Below, piece after piece: positions 10,261 through 18,234 of a stretch of 51,247 nucleotides of DNA (positions within the stretch are counted from its first letter, which is position 1; each line of letters starts with the position of its first letter). This DNA is from Gammaproteobacteria bacterium (GTDB lineage: Bacteria; Pseudomonadota; Gammaproteobacteria; Xanthomonadales; Wenzhouxiangellaceae). Made by a program: the position numbers and the translations under genes. The stretch covers positions 1 to 51,247 of the forward strand of contig PWJA01000051.1 in NCBI GenBank assembly GCA_003560975.1. Reading direction: 5' to 3'. The notes under the pieces were generated by a model. The model made no database searches and was not told the DNA's origin. It saw only the letters and a list, made by a program, of their open reading frames with translations.

Positions 10261-10962
10261 TTATTGCAGGCCGCGGCCTGTGAATTGTTCTTCGATGGCG
10301 CGGAACGAGCCGGTCAGCGGGGCCCGCAGGTCCAGTTGATCGTGCGACCACGGGTGGGCCAGCTCGAGCTCGGCGCCATGCAGCAACAGGCGGTGGCAGC
10401 CGAAATGCTCGCGAAACAGGCGGTTGTGCCGCCCTTCCCCGTACGTGGTGTCGCCGATCAGCGGGTGAAAGATGTGTTTGAAATGACGCCGGATCTGGTG
10501 CGTGCGGCCGGTTTTCGGATCCACCGTCAGAAGCGAATAACGGGCCGTGGAATAGCGCCCGACCGGAAACGGAAGCTCGAGCGTGGCGCGTCGCTCGTAG
10601 TCGGTGCGGGCCGGCCGATCCTCGCGATGATCACCGGTCGCGAGCGGATGGTCGATCCGCCCCGCCGGCTCGGTGTAGCCGCGAGCAACCGCCAGGTAGC
10701 GCTTGCGGACTTCGCGCGCCATGAACTGGCGGCCGACGGCGGCCGCGGTATCGGCATCGAGGGCAAACAGCAGCACTCCGGAGGTGGCCCGGTCGAGTCG
10801 ATGCACCGGCCAGACCTTCCGGCCCAGTTGATCGCGCAGCATCTGCAGCGCGAATGCGCGGTCGTCCCCGCGCGCGCTCTTGTGCACCAAAAGCCCGCAC
10901 GGCTTGTCGATCGCACACAGCCAGCGATCGAGATAGAGGATGCGAAACGGTTCGGCCCCGAT
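10261..10962 (-). CDS. RluA-family pseudouridine synthase, TruC-like; start uncertain
   Basis: VHRLDRATSGVLLFALD catalytic motif; GRTHQIRRHFKHIFHPLIGDTTYG. In-frame similarity (FRILYLDRWLCAIDKPCGLLVHKS) extends upstream of the track TTG at 10890, but no ATG/GTG/TTG exists there. Confidence 0.85.
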   Translation of the reverse strand: MGAEPFRILYLDRWLCAIDKPCGLLVHKSARGDDRAFALQMLRDQLGRKVWPVHRLDRATSGVLLFALDADTAAAVGRQFMAREVRKRYLAVARGYTEPAGRIDHPLATGDHREDRPARTDYERRATLELPFPVGRYSTARYSLLTVDPKTGRTHQIRRHFKHIFHPLIGDTTYGEGRHNRLFREHFGCHRLLLHGAELELAHPWSHDQLDLRAPLTGSFRAIEEQFTGRGLQ

Positions 10963-10964
10963 AG

Positions 10965-11600
10965 CTACCGCTTCTTGCCCCCGTCGCGCTTGGCCTGGCG
11001 ACGTTGCGTGGCAGCCCGGGTATGGCCCATGATCGCCTTGGCCCGGGTATCCTGCTGGCGCTTGCGCTGGCTGGCGGCCGATGCCTGATCGGACACGAAT
11101 TCGCTGGCCGACGCCGGCGCCTTGGAGGAACGGGTCTTTTTCTTGCCGACCTTCTTCGTAGCCTTCTTCTTCGTAGCCTTCTTCTTCGTAGCCTTCTTCT
11201 TCGTAGCCTTCTTCTTCGCAGTCTTCTTCTTCGCAGTCTTCTTCTTGGCGGCCTTCTTCTTGCTCGCGGAATCGGCCGCGGCTTTCCTGTCCTCCCGCTT
11301 CAGGTCCTTGAGCCGGGACTCGAAACGCTCCAGCACTTCGGCAAACAACTTCGCCTTCTGCTCCGTGCGCTGGTTGGTGCCGGCCTTGATTCCCTTCTTG
11401 GTGCCGGTGCGCTCACGCGTGGTCAGGCGCTGGCGCTTGTGCAAATCCCGGTACTTGTCGCGCAGCGTGCGCGCCCGTTTGATGCCGGCCTGGACCCGCG
11501 CCTGGGGCAGCTTTTCGATGCTCCCCTTGAGGCTGGATTCAAAAAACTGGAACTCGGTCTTGTTGCAAAGCGTGCGTGCGTGACTGCGGTTATAGGCCAT
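10965..11600 (-). CDS. lysine-rich AlgP / histone H1-like repetitive protein
   Basis: KKKTAKKKATKKKATKKKATKKKATKK pentapeptide repeats; conserved N-terminal region MAYNRSHARTLCNKTEFQFFESSL. Confidence 0.8.
   Translation of the reverse strand: MAYNRSHARTLCNKTEFQFFESSLKGSIEKLPQARVQAGIKRARTLRDKYRDLHKRQRLTTRERTGTKKGIKAGTNQRTEQKAKLFAEVLERFESRLKDLKREDRKAAADSASKKKAAKKKTAKKKTAKKKATKKKATKKKATKKKATKKVGKKKTRSSKAPASASEFVSDQASAASQRKRQQDTRAKAIMGHTRAATQRRQAKRDGGKKR
11155..11262. repeat. 15-bp tandem repeat array (gccttcttcttcgta and variants) encoding KKKAT-type pentapeptides
   Basis: Directly visible in sequence: four near-perfect units followed by degenerate units. Confidence 0.92.
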
Positions 11601-11679
11601 GACGTCTGATTCCTCGGCGAGTCGATACTGTTCGGATCATAACGCAGCCAGAGGCCGGGGACGACCGAGGGTTGCCGAT

Positions 11680-12123
11680 TCAGCCGTCCGCACCACTTGC
11701 GGCTAGCAGCTTGTCGACGATCCGATCCAGACTCCGACGCTCGCCTGGGGTCAGCGCCGACAGCAGCCTGCCCTCGTAGTCCAGGGCCGCCGGAGCGATT
11801 GCTTCGTACAAGGCCCGTCCGGAGCGGGTCAGGGCGAGCGGTTTGGCGCGACGATCCTCGCGTCCGTCGCGACGCCGGATGAGACCGGCATCCAGCAGCC
11901 GCCGAACGGCCCGGCTGATGGCCACCTTGTCCATGGCCGAACGCTCGGCCACCGCGGCGGCCGGAATGTTTTCAAAGCGTCCGAGAATGGCGATCACGCG
12001 CCACTCGGTAATCGACAGGCCGAAGCGCTCGGAATAGGTTCGGGCAATCCCCTGACTGACCTGGTTGGCAAGCACCGACAAACGGTAGGGCAGAAACTCC
12101 TCGAGCTTGATCGTGGGCCGCAT
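11680..12123 (-). CDS. MarR family transcriptional regulator
   Basis: MRPTIKLEEFLPYRLSVLANQVSQGIARTYSERFGLSITEWRVIAILGRFENIPAAAVAERSAMDKVAISRAVRRLLDAGLIRRRDGREDRRAKPLALT, MarR winged helix; divergent from hppD. The longer track ORF (to 13332) is antisense to hppD. Confidence 0.9.
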   Translation of the reverse strand: MRPTIKLEEFLPYRLSVLANQVSQGIARTYSERFGLSITEWRVIAILGRFENIPAAAVAERSAMDKVAISRAVRRLLDAGLIRRRDGREDRRAKPLALTRSGRALYEAIAPAALDYEGRLLSALTPGERRSLDRIVDKLLAASGADG

Positions 12124-12139
12124 GTTCGACGCTGCGCGC

Positions 12140-12168
12140 TTGATATTGGTTTCAAATGTAACTAATAT
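12140..12168 (+). promoter_or_regulatory. Predicted sigma70 promoter for hppD: TTGATA-N17-TAATAT
   Basis: TTGATA at 12140-12145 and TAATAT at 12163-12168 with 17-bp spacer. Confidence 0.7.
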
Positions 12169-12169
12169 C
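12142..12169. promoter_or_regulatory. Predicted MarR operator: imperfect inverted repeat GATATTgGTT-N8-AACtAATATC
   Basis: 10-bp arms with one mismatch overlapping the hppD promoter, in the marR/hppD divergent region. Confidence 0.65.
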
Positions 12170-12225
12170 TTCGGTATTGGCAAGCGCCAACCGGCGTCCG
12201 AACCACCCACATCAAGGAGACGGCC

Positions 12226-13272
12226 ATGTCCGACCATCGACCCGACCCCATGGGCGTCGCGCAATTCGAGTTCATCGAATTCGCCGCTCCCGATCCCGCT
12301 CCGCTGCACGACTTGTTCCGTCGGCTCGGTTTCGTTGCGGTCGCCCGCCACCGTGCTCAGCCGGTCACCCTGTATCGCCAGGGTGGGATCAATTTCCTGA
12401 TCAACGAAATGCCCGACTCCTTCGCCAGCGCATTCGCGTCCGCGCATGGACCGGCCTGCACCGGCTTCGCCCTGCGCGTGACCCGCCCGCAGCAGGCGCG
12501 CGCGACCGCGCTGGAGCGAGGCGCCGAACCGGTCGCGGGCGAAGACGGTCCACTGGCGCTGGATCTGCCCAGCATCCGCGGGATCGGCGGCAGCGCCCTG
12601 TACCTGACCGGCGGCGTCGAAGACCTCGAGCGGGAATTCGACTTCGATCCGGCCATCGAGCGCACTCCGCACGGCGCCGGCCTGACCTTCATCGATCACC
12701 TGACGAACAACGTCTACAACGGCAACATGGGTCAGTGGTCCGGCTTTTATGAAAAGCTGTTCGGCTTTTACGAGGTCAAGTACTTCGACATCAAGGGCGC
12801 CCGGACCGGCCTGCGCTCGCAGGCCATGACCGCCCCCAACGGCCGCATTTCCATCCCGATCAACGAATCGGAAGATCCGAAGAGCCAGATCAACGAATAC
12901 CTCGACGAATACCGCGGTGAAGGAGTCCAGCACATCGCCCTGTATACCGACGACATCTACGCGTCCATCGAAGCCCTGCGCGCCAACGGCATCGATTTTC
13001 TCGACACGCCCGACACGTACTTCGATGCCGTCGAGGATCGAATTCCCAACCACGGCGAGGATCTGCCGAGGATGCGCCGCAACAAGATCCTGATCGACGC
13101 AGACCGTCAGCAGCCCGACAAGCAGCTGCTGCAGATCTTCACCAAGACCAATATCGGACCGATCTTCTTCGAAGTCATCCAGCGCAAGGGCAACGAAGGC
13201 TTCGGCGAAGGCAATTTCCAGGCCTTGTTCGAAGCCATTGAACGCGATCAGCACCAGCGTGGTGTACTTTGA
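12226..13272 (+). CDS. hppD: 4-hydroxyphenylpyruvate dioxygenase
   Basis: HPPD family sequence incl. FIDHLTNNVYNGNMGQWSGFYEKLFGFYEVKYFDIKG, VQHIALYTDDIY, QIFTKTNIGPIFFEVIQRKGNEGFGEGNFQALFEAIE. Confidence 0.96.
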   Translation: MSDHRPDPMGVAQFEFIEFAAPDPAPLHDLFRRLGFVAVARHRAQPVTLYRQGGINFLINEMPDSFASAFASAHGPACTGFALRVTRPQQARATALERGAEPVAGEDGPLALDLPSIRGIGGSALYLTGGVEDLEREFDFDPAIERTPHGAGLTFIDHLTNNVYNGNMGQWSGFYEKLFGFYEVKYFDIKGARTGLRSQAMTAPNGRISIPINESEDPKSQINEYLDEYRGEGVQHIALYTDDIYASIEALRANGIDFLDTPDTYFDAVEDRIPNHGEDLPRMRRNKILIDADRQQPDKQLLQIFTKTNIGPIFFEVIQRKGNEGFGEGNFQALFEAIERDQHQRGVL

Positions 13273-13324
13273 GCGCCGAGTAAGATCCAAGCCAATCATC
13301 AACCACCATCGAACGGAGTAACCG

Positions 13325-14446
13325 ATGCGCAAGTGGATCAGTCATCCGAAGGTCGAAGGCCGGGCCAGCCGGCAGGCGCACTGCGATCTTCCCGACAACA
13401 CCTACGAGCGCGAGCTCGGCAAGGAGGGTTTTTTCGGTCCGGCCTCGCACATGTATCACACCCATCCGCCGACCGGGTGGCGGGATTTCGAAGGGCCGCT
13501 GCGCCCGCGCGCGTTCGACACGACCAAATTCAGCGCCCACAGCGCCTCGCCCTGGGAAGCGAGCGAGCTGATGCACAACGCCCACACCCGCATCCGCAGC
13601 TGGAGATGTGCCGGCACGATGGATGTGCTGGCGCGCAACTCCGACGGGGATGAACTGCTGTTCATCCACGACGGCCGCGGCGATCTGTACTGCGACTATG
13701 GTCATCTGTCGTTCCGCGACGGCGACTACATCGTGCTGCCGCGCGGCACCCTGTGGCGCATCGAATCGGATGCACCGGTCGAAGCGCTGCTGATCGAGGC
13801 GACCAACAGCAGCTATTCGCTGCCAGACAAGGGCCTGGTCGGCCCGCACGCGATCTTCGATCCAGCGGTGCTGGACACGCCGCGCATCAATGATCGGTTT
13901 CGCGCGCAGCAGGGCGAGCAGGAATGGAAAGTCGTGGTCAAGCGCCGCAATCGGCTCTCGACCATCACCTATCCGTTCAACCCGCTCGATGCGGTCGGCT
14001 GGAAAGGCGACCTGATGCCGGTCAAGGTCAACTGGCGCGACATTCGCCCGCTGATGAGCCACCGCTACCATCTGCCGCCGTCGGCCCACACCACCTTCGT
14101 CGCCCACCGTTTCGTGATCTGCACGTTCGTGCCGCGTCCGTTCGAAACCGACCCCGGCGCGCTCAAGGTGCCGTTCTTCCACAACAACGACGACTACGAC
14201 GAGCTGATTTTCTATCACGCCGGCAACTTCTTCTCGCGCGACAACATTCATCCCGGCATGATGAGCCTGCACCCGTGCGGATTCACCCATGGGCCGCACC
14301 CGAAGGCGCTGAACAATGCCTTTCAGCCCAAGGCCGAGGCGACCGAGGAGGTCGCGGTCATGATCGATACCCGGGACGCGCTGGACGTGACCAGCGCCGC
14401 CGAGGAGATCGAGTGGAAGGGCTACGTGGACAGCTGGAAAGGATGA
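13325..14446 (+). CDS. hmgA: homogentisate 1,2-dioxygenase
   Basis: 373-aa cupin-type HGD-like sequence, in order with hppD and FAH genes. Confidence 0.85.
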   Translation: MRKWISHPKVEGRASRQAHCDLPDNTYERELGKEGFFGPASHMYHTHPPTGWRDFEGPLRPRAFDTTKFSAHSASPWEASELMHNAHTRIRSWRCAGTMDVLARNSDGDELLFIHDGRGDLYCDYGHLSFRDGDYIVLPRGTLWRIESDAPVEALLIEATNSSYSLPDKGLVGPHAIFDPAVLDTPRINDRFRAQQGEQEWKVVVKRRNRLSTITYPFNPLDAVGWKGDLMPVKVNWRDIRPLMSHRYHLPPSAHTTFVAHRFVICTFVPRPFETDPGALKVPFFHNNDDYDELIFYHAGNFFSRDNIHPGMMSLHPCGFTHGPHPKALNNAFQPKAEATEEVAVMIDTRDALDVTSAAEEIEWKGYVDSWKG

Positions 14447-14507
14447 CAGACCGCACCGAAAAGACCCGGGCACTGCCCCGAACGACCAAACAGGGACGAA
14501 AGCGAAC

Positions 14508-15494
14508 ATGAAACTAGCCACTCTCAAGCAGGGCGGCCGCGACGGTGCGCTCATCGTGGTCAGCCGCGATCTTCGCCACGCCGCCCGCGCCGACGCCATT
14601 GCGCCCACCCTGCAGGCCGCCCTGGATCAGTGGGAACGGGCCGCGCCCCGGCTGAACACCCTCTACGACGAGGTCAATGCCGGAACGGCCGAGGACTCGT
14701 TCGAACTCGACCTCAGCCACCTGGCCGCGCCGCTGCCGCGCTGCTATCAGTTTGTCGACGGGTCGGCCTACCTGCCGCACGTGGAGCGCGTTCGCAAGGC
14801 GCGCGGAGCTGAAGTACCGGAGAGTTTCCGAACCGACCCGCTGATGTACCAGGCCGTTTCCGACGGCTTCCTCGGGCCGCGCGACGACATCCCCGTGGCC
14901 TCGACCGACTGGGGCATCGACTTCGAATCCGAAATCGGCGTGATTACAGATGATGTGCCGATGGGTGCCACCACCGCCGAGTGCGCCGACCACATCCAGC
15001 TGGTCACGCTGATCAATGACATTTCCCTGCGCAACCTGATTCCCGGCGAACTGGCCAAGGGCTTCGGCTTCCTGCAGTCCAAACCACGCTCGTCCCTGGC
15101 GCCGGTGGTCGTCACGCCCGACGAACTGGACCCGGCCTGGCGCGACAGCAAGCTGCACCTGCCGCTGAAGACCTGGCTGAACGGCGACTTGTTCGGCGAG
15201 CCCGAGGCCGGCGAAGACATGCAGTTCTCGTTCGCCGAGCTGCTGGCCCACGCGGCCAGAACCCGCCCCCTGGCTGCCGGCACCCTGCTGGGATCCGGCA
15301 CCATCGCCAACCAGGACACCGCTCGTGGCGCCTCCTGCCTGGCCGAGAAACGCATGCTCGAGATCATCGAGGGCGGCCAGCCCGTCACCCCGTTCCTGCA
15401 GTACGGCGATGTGGTTCGCATCGACATGCTCGACCCGCTCGGCCGGTCGCTGTTCGGCGCCATCGAGCAGACCGTGGTGGAATATCGACGCTGA
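14508..15494 (+). CDS. fumarylacetoacetate hydrolase family protein (fumarylacetoacetase)
   Basis: VASTDWGIDFESEIGVITDDVPMG, LVTLINDISLRNLIPGELAKGFGFLQSKPRSSLAPVVVTPDEL; pathway context. Confidence 0.92.
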   Translation: MKLATLKQGGRDGALIVVSRDLRHAARADAIAPTLQAALDQWERAAPRLNTLYDEVNAGTAEDSFELDLSHLAAPLPRCYQFVDGSAYLPHVERVRKARGAEVPESFRTDPLMYQAVSDGFLGPRDDIPVASTDWGIDFESEIGVITDDVPMGATTAECADHIQLVTLINDISLRNLIPGELAKGFGFLQSKPRSSLAPVVVTPDELDPAWRDSKLHLPLKTWLNGDLFGEPEAGEDMQFSFAELLAHAARTRPLAAGTLLGSGTIANQDTARGASCLAEKRMLEIIEGGQPVTPFLQYGDVVRIDMLDPLGRSLFGAIEQTVVEYRR

Positions 15495-15513
15495 CGAGGC
15501 ACGCTCGAAATCC

Positions 15514-16170
15514 ATGAACCCGCGGCTGACGCTCTATTCCTACTGGCGATCTTCGGCCAGCTACCGGGTGCGCATGGCCCTGCACCTCAAGGGGCTGGAC
15601 TTCGAGCTGCGCCCGGTCCACCTGCTGCGCGACGGGGGCCAGCAGTTCACGCCGAACTATCGCAAGCTCAACGCCCAGCAGCTGGTGCCGACCCTGGTCC
15701 ACGGGGAACTCGTGCTGGGCCAGTCCCTGGCCATCATCGAATATCTGGACGAAACCTTTCCCGACTCCCCGTTGCTGCCGGAAACGCCGGCCGAACGCGC
15801 CTGGGCACGGATGCTCGCGCAGGCGATTGCCTGCGACATCCATCCGCTGAACAATCTGCGCGTCCTCGGTTACCTGGTCGAGCAGCTCGGCGCCAGCGAC
15901 GGCGACCGGCTGGCCTGGTACCGACGCTGGACCGAAAGCGGGCTGGAGTCGGTCGAACGCCTGCTCCGACGACGCCGCGAGCAGACCCTGTTCTGTCACG
16001 GCAAGGAACCCGGGCTGGCGGATTGCTGTCTGTTGCCTCAGGTCTACAATGCCCGCCGTTTCGAATGCAGTCTCGAGCGGTTCGAGCGTATCGTCGACAT
16101 TTGCGACCGGCTCGAGGCGCTGGAGCCGGTTCAGGCCGCGGCACCGGAAAACCAGGCGGATGCGGAGTAG
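15514..16170 (+). CDS. maiA: maleylacetoacetate isomerase (zeta-class GST)
   Basis: MNPRLTLYSYWRSSASYRVRMALHLKGLDFELRPVHLL (SSxxYRVR motif), LGQSLAIIEYLDE. Confidence 0.93.
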   Translation: MNPRLTLYSYWRSSASYRVRMALHLKGLDFELRPVHLLRDGGQQFTPNYRKLNAQQLVPTLVHGELVLGQSLAIIEYLDETFPDSPLLPETPAERAWARMLAQAIACDIHPLNNLRVLGYLVEQLGASDGDRLAWYRRWTESGLESVERLLRRRREQTLFCHGKEPGLADCCLLPQVYNARRFECSLERFERIVDICDRLEALEPVQAAAPENQADAE

Positions 16171-16226
16171 ACTGTAGGTCTGCAATGCAGCGCGTTCCAC
16201 GGCCCCTTGACAGAGTCCGACCGACC

Positions 16227-16610
16227 ATGCCCCGACATTTGATGCGAAGTTTCGCCGCCATGGCCTTGCTGGCCCTGGCGGCCTGCGCGACCACGCCACC
16301 CGATCCGCAGCTGCTCGAAAACGCCGAACTGGCGCTGCGCCAGGCCGAGCAGGCCGGAGCCGAAGAGTATGCGCCGCTGGAGCTGCGCTTTGCGCGCGAA
16401 CGACTGGAAGCGGCCCGCTCCCAGATGGACAACGCCAGAGCCACGGAAGGGCGTCGGCTGGCCGACGAGGCCGAGATCGAGGCGCAGCTGGCCCTGGCCA
16501 GGACCCGGGCCGCCCGAACCCGGGCCGAGCTGGCCCAGCGCCAGCGCGACCTGGAACGCCTCCGGGCCGACCTGGAAGAAGCCTTCGGCGAGCAGGTTCT
16601 GGAGCCATGA
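16227..16610 (+). CDS. DUF4398-type lipoprotein
   Basis: MALLALAACATTPPDPQLLENAELALRQAEQAGAEEYAPLELRFARERLEAA; lipobox LAAC; overlaps next gene by ATGA. Confidence 0.8.
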   Translation: MPRHLMRSFAAMALLALAACATTPPDPQLLENAELALRQAEQAGAEEYAPLELRFARERLEAARSQMDNARATEGRRLADEAEIEAQLALARTRAARTRAELAQRQRDLERLRADLEEAFGEQVLEP

Positions 16611-17590
16611 AGACCTTTCCGACAACCCTCCTCCTGGCCACCCTCCTCACCGTGGCCGGCTGTGCCGCACCCCAGCGCGACGACAGCGCCCTGGACAACC
16701 TGCGCGCCGATCTCAACGACTTTCGGGCCGATGGCGAGCTGTCCGAGCGCGTCCCCCTGGCGGTGGCCGATGCCGAGCGTGCGGTGCGCGCGGCGGCCGC
16801 CGACGGGCTGAGCCAGGAGGAGCAGGCTCATCGCATCCGGCTGGCCGAAAAGCGAATCGAGATTGCCCGAGCCGAAGCGTTCCGGGCCCAGGCCCGCGCA
16901 CGCATCGAGGAACTGGACCAGGAACGGACCCAGCTGCTGTTGCGGGCCAGCCGCATCGAAGTCGATCAGGCTCGCCGCGAAGCTGAACAGGCGCGCCTGT
17001 TCAGCGCCACTACCCAGGAAGAGATCGAACGCACTCGGCGGTTTGCGCTGACGGCCCGGGAAGAGGGCGAAGAGGCGGCGCGACGGGAACGCGAAGCGCG
17101 CGAGGAGGCAGCAGCGGCGCAGCGCCTCGCCGAGGCCCAGGCCAGCGAGATCGAGCTGGCCCGCAGAGAGGCGCAGCTGGCCTCTGAGGCGGCCGAATCA
17201 CTGCGCCGCAGGCTCGAGCTGCTCGAGCTGCGCGAAACCGACCGCGGGGTCGTGGTGACCCTCGGCGACGTTTTGTTCGAACTGGGCCAGACCGAAATGC
17301 AGCCGGAAGCCCGGGCCAACCTCGAAGACGTGGTCGAACTGCTGCAGACCGAACCGGAGCGACGCATCCGGATCGAAGGCCACACCGACAGCACCGGCCC
17401 GGCCTCGATCAACATGCGCATCTCGCAACAGCGCGCCGAGGCCGTTCGAGACGAACTCGCCGCCATGGGAATCGATGTGGACCGTATCCAGGCCGTCGGC
17501 ATGGGCGAAGAGTTCCCCATCGCGAGCAACGAAACCGAAGACGGGCGGCGTCAGAACCGGCGCGTCGACGTGATTTTGCTCAGCGACTGA
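16607..17590 (+). CDS. OmpA family protein with N-terminal DUF4398/coiled-coil region
   Basis: Lipobox TVAGC; C-terminal RIRIEGHTDSTGPASINMRISQQRAEAVRDELAAMGIDVDRIQAVGMGEEFPIASNETEDGRRQNRRVDVIL. Confidence 0.92.
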   Translation: MKTFPTTLLLATLLTVAGCAAPQRDDSALDNLRADLNDFRADGELSERVPLAVADAERAVRAAAADGLSQEEQAHRIRLAEKRIEIARAEAFRAQARARIEELDQERTQLLLRASRIEVDQARREAEQARLFSATTQEEIERTRRFALTAREEGEEAARREREAREEAAAAQRLAEAQASEIELARREAQLASEAAESLRRRLELLELRETDRGVVVTLGDVLFELGQTEMQPEARANLEDVVELLQTEPERRIRIEGHTDSTGPASINMRISQQRAEAVRDELAAMGIDVDRIQAVGMGEEFPIASNETEDGRRQNRRVDVILLSD

Positions 17591-17617
17591 AGGCGTGGGC
17601 ACGCCGCCGAAACCGAC

Positions 17618-17646
17618 TTGCGATTTCGTCGCGTTTGCGCTACAAC
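17618..17646 (+). promoter_or_regulatory. Possible promoter TTGCGA-N17-TACAAC upstream of ydcH-like gene
   Basis: Hexamers with 17-bp spacer; about 200 nt before the CDS. Confidence 0.4.
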
Positions 17647-17675
17647 TAGGATCCGGGCAGATGCCGATACCATCG

Positions 17676-17697
17676 CGCTCGGGCCGAGGCCCGAGCG
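17676..17697. repeat. Perfect inverted repeat CGCTCGGGCC-GA-GGCCCGAGCG
   Basis: 10-bp arms with 2-nt spacer in OmpA-ydcH intergenic region. Confidence 0.85.
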
Positions 17698-17850
17698 GCC
17701 AACCAAGGGATGTCATGCATCGATTGTTCAGCCGTTCAGCTGGTTTGCACCCCCCTCCGCCCACGACAACAACGGCGTTCGTCTGCCCGATGCCGCGTAT
17801 TCGAAATCTCATCTGCTACACCGACACGGATAACCCAAGGAGTTCTGCCC

Positions 17851-18069
17851 ATGTTCGAAAACCGTCAGCAAGAGATGGAAGCCATGCTCAAGCAAAATGA
17901 AGAGTTTCGGCGTCTCTACAACCACCACCAGCAGCTGGAAAAGCGCGTGCTGGCGGCAGAGAACGGCACGGCACCCATGGAAGACCTGGCTCTGAACCAG
18001 CTCAAGCGGGAAAAGCTGCGGGCCAAGGATCAGCTGACCCGCATGATGGAACAAGCCAACGCGGCCTGA
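17851..18069 (+). CDS. YdcH/DUF465 family protein
   Basis: EEFRRLYNHHQQLEKRVLAAENG...LNQLKREKLRAKDQLTRMM; Shine-Dalgarno-like aaggag upstream. Confidence 0.88.
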   Translation: MFENRQQEMEAMLKQNEEFRRLYNHHQQLEKRVLAAENGTAPMEDLALNQLKREKLRAKDQLTRMMEQANAA

Positions 18070-18092
18070 TTCCCCCCACCGCATCCGCAACC

Positions 18093-18131
18093 ACCGCCCG
18101 GCGACCGCGAGTCGACCCGGGCGGTTTTTTC
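18093..18131 (+). terminator. Intrinsic terminator after ydcH-like gene
   Basis: ACCGCCCGG ... CCGGGCGGT followed by TTTTTTC. Confidence 0.85.
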
Positions 18132-18176
18132 TTCCGCACCCGCCCGACGATATCCCGGCCCGAATTCGGCATGACC

Positions 18177-18205
18177 TTGCCGGGCTCGGACGGGTTCGCT
18201 ATGGT
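18177..18205 (+). promoter_or_regulatory. Predicted promoter TTGCCG-N17-TATGGT for the CBS gene
   Basis: Hexamers with 17-bp spacer about 30 bp before ATG. Confidence 0.5.
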
Positions 18206-18234
18206 GGCGGATTGACCCGGATGAACAAGCCGTC

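Noticed and set aside
11155-11262. Possible CRISPR array
   Set aside because: 15-bp units with no spacers; in-frame coding tandem repeat, not CRISPR.
11122-11583. Plus-strand ORF with FFFVAFFFVAFFF repeats (apparent membrane protein)
   Set aside because: Reverse-complement reading of the Lys-rich repeat (AAG codons to CTT/TTC) in the AlgP-like gene.
11680-13332. Track ORF of 550 aa suggesting a giant MarR fusion
   Set aside because: N-terminal ~400 aa are antisense to hppD; MarR homology begins at MRPTIKLEE (12123).
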